This document shows positions 7,223 to 8,783 of a stretch of DNA of 8,783 nt, piece by piece. The notes beneath the pieces were generated by a model, which was not told where the DNA came from, searched no databases, and was given only the letters and a program-made list of their open reading frames with translations. The stretch covers positions 1 to 8,783 of the forward strand of contig CALAUZ010000328.1 in assembly GCA_937892105.1 (NCBI GenBank), written 5' to 3'. Made by a program: the position numbers and the translations under genes. The DNA comes from an uncultured Fretibacterium sp. Lineage in GTDB: Bacteria; Synergistota; Synergistia; Synergistales; Aminobacteriaceae. Within the stretch, counting starts at the first letter, position 1, and each line of letters opens with the position of its first letter.

Positions 7223-8551
7223 ATGCCCCCAAAGAAAAAGAATAATCCACCGGAAGAAGAAAGGTGTTCATTCTGCGGCAAACCCCGCTCAATGGTTGAT
7301 GACATGTTCGAGGGGCCTGGCGGTAACGTTAGGATATGCGACCAGTGTATAGCTGTGTGCGGAATAATGATGGCGGGGAAACCTAATTCTAATATTAGCG
7401 TTCCACAGAATTTCCAGGACGCATTCCCTAACCTCAACAGCATAATTCTGGATAAGCCTGACACTGCGCAAAATCCTGCTTCACCCGTAAAGCCCCGTGA
7501 ACTCAGCGAATATCTTGACCAGTACGTCATAGGGCAGTCGCGGGCAAAAAAGGTAGTCTCCGTTGCAGTGTACAACCACTATCAGCGAGTGAGGAATAAT
7601 CTTGACCGTAAGAATGCTGAAGTTGAGCTGCAGAAAAGCAATGTTCTGCTTTTGGGGCCTACAGGTTCAGGGAAGACGTTAATTGCACAGACACTTGCGC
7701 GAAAATTGAACGTTCCCTTTGCGATTGCCGATGCAACTACTCTTACGGAGGCGGGCTATGTCGGTGAAGATGTCGAGAATATATTGGTGCGTTTGCTTCA
7801 GGCGGCAGATTATGACCTTAAAGCGGCAGAACGCGGGATAATTTACCTTGACGAAATCGACAAGATATCGCGTAAATCCGAGTCAACATCAATAACCCGT
7901 GATGTCTCTGGCGAAGGTGTACAGCAGGCACTCTTGAAGATACTTGAGGGAACAATCTCGAACATTCCCCCGAAGGGCGGCAGAAAACACCCTCATCAGG
8001 AATTTATCCAGATTAACACGGAGAATATACTGTTCATATGCGGAGGAGCGTTTGACGGTTTAGAGCCTATTGTAGCGAGAAGGGAACTTCAGAAGTCGAT
8101 GGGGTTTGGCGGTGAACTTGCCAAGAAGTCAGGAAGCTATGAGATACTCAGCAAGGTACAGCCTGAAGACCTCGTAACTTATGGTTTCATACCTGAGCTT
8201 GTCGGAAGAATACCTGTTCTTGTTGCCCTTGAGGAGCTTGACAAAGCAGCATTCATCAGAATACTTCAAGAACCCAAAAACGCAATCGTTAAACAGTACA
8301 GCCAGATATTCAACATGGACGGGGTAAGCCTGAAGTTCACGCCTGAAGCACTGGACAGGGTTGCAGAACTTGCGGTGAAGAAGAAGACGGGAGCGAGGGG
8401 ACTGCGTGCAATCATGGAAAATCTAATGCTTGACATAGAGTACGATCTGCCCTCAATCCCAGACGATGATAAAGTCGGCAAAACTCTCGTAATTACCCCC
8501 GAATACGTGAACAATCAGGACACACCGCTGGAAGAATTACTGCATGACTGA
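7223..8551 (+). CDS. clpX: ATP-dependent Clp protease ATP-binding subunit ClpX
   Basis: 442 residues, slightly longer than the usual 410-430. This AAA+ unfoldase recognises, unfolds and threads substrates into ClpP. In order: the zinc-binding domain with C15, C18, C39 and C42; Walker A GPTGSGKT at 145-152; pore-1 loop GYVG at 178-181; Walker B IIYLDEID with D210 and E211; the RKH loop at 254-256; sensor 1 near ICGGAF (272-277); the arginine finger in ELVGRIPV (R329); and sensor 2 in TGARGLR (R392). The ClpP-docking IGF tripeptide appears as MGF at 293-295. GAGG lies 11 nt before the ATG. It closes the operon. No lon gene follows, although clpX-lon is a frequent order. Its stop overlaps a small ORF of unclear status. 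Confidence 0.98.
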   Translation: MPPKKKNNPPEEERCSFCGKPRSMVDDMFEGPGGNVRICDQCIAVCGIMMAGKPNSNISVPQNFQDAFPNLNSIILDKPDTAQNPASPVKPRELSEYLDQYVIGQSRAKKVVSVAVYNHYQRVRNNLDRKNAEVELQKSNVLLLGPTGSGKTLIAQTLARKLNVPFAIADATTLTEAGYVGEDVENILVRLLQAADYDLKAAERGIIYLDEIDKISRKSESTSITRDVSGEGVQQALLKILEGTISNIPPKGGRKHPHQEFIQINTENILFICGGAFDGLEPIVARRELQKSMGFGGELAKKSGSYEILSKVQPEDLVTYGFIPELVGRIPVLVALEELDKAAFIRILQEPKNAIVKQYSQIFNMDGVSLKFTPEALDRVAELAVKKKTGARGLRAIMENLMLDIEYDLPSIPDDDKVGKTLVITPEYVNNQDTPLEELLHD

Positions 8552-8705
8552 CAGGCTAATACACAATGCCCGGCTTGAAGCGACATGTTTCACGCCGGGC
8601 CAGCTTATTCCAGAGGATAAAGACATTCCCGAAGACGGCAACGACCACACGATCAACGCCGTACAATATGCCTTCTTACCGTATGTAGAACACATAGGGG
8701 TATAA
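8544..8705 (+). CDS. small ORF resembling the C-terminal end of a phage terminase large subunit
   Basis: 53 codons, ATG overlapping the clpX stop by 8 nt (ATGACTGA) and ending in TAA. The second half contains [15 protein letters not shown]. This resembles the NDHaiDAlRYAl motif near the C-terminus of many terminase large subunits, where the Asp belongs to the nuclease domain. The rest of such a protein (ATPase, most of the nuclease) is absent, so if the match is right this is a remnant or a junction product rather than a working enzyme. The frame is open back to 8511 inside clpX. GGAAG lies 9 nt before the ATG, so coupled translation is possible. A hairpin (8568-8600) lies within it. The identification is from memory of a short motif and needs a database comparison; it could also be noncoding. 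Confidence 0.35.
   Translation: MTDRLIHNARLEATCFTPGQLIPEDKDIPEDGNDHTINAVQYAFLPYVEHIGV
8568..8600 (+). other. GC-rich hairpin just downstream of clpX
   Basis: GCCCGGC (8568-8574) pairs perfectly with GCCGGGC (8594-8600). After a T/C mismatch four more pairs form (TGAA with TTCA), leaving a 9-nt loop. It starts 17 nt after the clpX stop. No U-tract follows on either strand, so it is not a standard intrinsic terminator. It could still protect the 3' end of the operon mRNA, or be chance inside coding sequence. Confidence 0.5.
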
Positions 8706-8783
8706 CTAATGGGTTTAAAGGACATGATAAGAACTAAAATGCAATCATGTCCTTTAAACCCATTAGTTATACCCCTATGTGTT
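8689..8783. repeat. perfect inverted repeat at the right end of the window
   Basis: Bases 8689-8728 are the exact reverse complement of 8744-8783: 40-bp arms with a 15-nt loop (8729-8743). The pairing runs to the last base, so the repeat may be longer. The left arm carries the end of the preceding ORF, an AGGGG ribosome binding site and a start codon. An inverted copy of a gene start suggests a fold-back artefact as readily as a biological element. Confidence 0.95.
8709..8783 (+). CDS. possible gene start, broken by the inverted repeat (partial)
   Basis: ATG at 8709 follows AGGGG (8696-8700) by 8 nt and lies 3 nt after the preceding stop, which is typical tight packing. The first residues, MGLKDMIRTKM, come from unique sequence up to about 8743. 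Beyond that the frame reads the reverse complement of its own leader and is probably meaningless. If the upstream ORF is a terminase remnant, a portal protein would be the expected next gene, but nothing in eleven residues can prove this. Confidence 0.25.
   Translation, partial: MGLKDMIRTKMQSCPLNPLVIPLCV

Noticed and set aside
7156..7575. 139-codon minus-strand ORF across the clpP-clpX junction
   Set aside because: It is antisense to two certain genes; its composition matches a shadow frame.
8537..8725. 62-codon minus-strand ORF at the right end
   Set aside because: It is antisense to the terminase-like ORF and enters the inverted repeat. It shows no motif and no ribosome binding site.
8689..8783. 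Intrinsic terminator at the right end
   Set aside because: The stem is far too long and perfect, contains a ribosome binding site and start codon, and no U-run can be seen because the window ends.
1..8783. CRISPR array, tRNA or rRNA gene, insertion sequence, riboswitch
   Set aside because: No regular spaced repeats, cloverleaf, transposase-like frame or known riboswitch core was found by reading both strands.

Overview
This window looks like ordinary bacterial chromosome from an anaerobe, most likely a member of Synergistota or a related deep-branching group. That placement is inferred from three things: the style of the TypA and trigger factor proteins, an orphan TrpB2-type tryptophan synthase beta chain, and an oxidoreductase carrying a NuoF-like iron-sulfur domain at its N-terminus. 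No rRNA or other decisive marker is present, so the phylum call is tentative.

Layout. Four genes lie on the minus strand. From right to left they are trpB2 (5011-3635), typA (3476-1581), a secreted WG-repeat protein (1411-482), and the first 126 codons of an Fe-S oxidoreductase that runs off the left edge (379-1). Each seems to be its own transcription unit. A Rho-independent terminator follows trpB2 (3561-3608) and another follows typA (1533-1570), and a -10-like element precedes each of the four. A 239-bp divergent region (5012-5250) separates trpB2 from a plus-strand operon tig-clpP-clpX (5251-8551). That operon is driven by a very good sigma70-type promoter (TTTACA, 17 bp, TAGAAT). No gap without a gene exceeds 300 bases.

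The operon encodes a protein-quality-control set. Trigger factor meets nascent chains at the ribosome exit, ClpP is the serine peptidase chamber, and ClpX is the AAA+ unfoldase that feeds it. All catalytic and ATPase motifs of ClpP and ClpX are present. The prolyl-isomerase domain of trigger factor is recognisable only in outline.

The right end is the odd part. Directly at the clpX stop, overlapping it by 8 nt, is a 53-codon ORF. Its C-terminal stretch resembles the end of a phage terminase large subunit. A further start codon with a good ribosome binding site follows 3 nt later. The window then ends in a perfect inverted repeat (40-bp arms, 15-nt loop) that reaches the last base. This could be the edge of a prophage, but a fold-back or chimeric assembly artefact is at least as likely. 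I see no convincing undescribed multi-gene system here. The best leads are this right end, the shared and unusually long Shine-Dalgarno arrangement of the host genes, and the WG-repeat protein.
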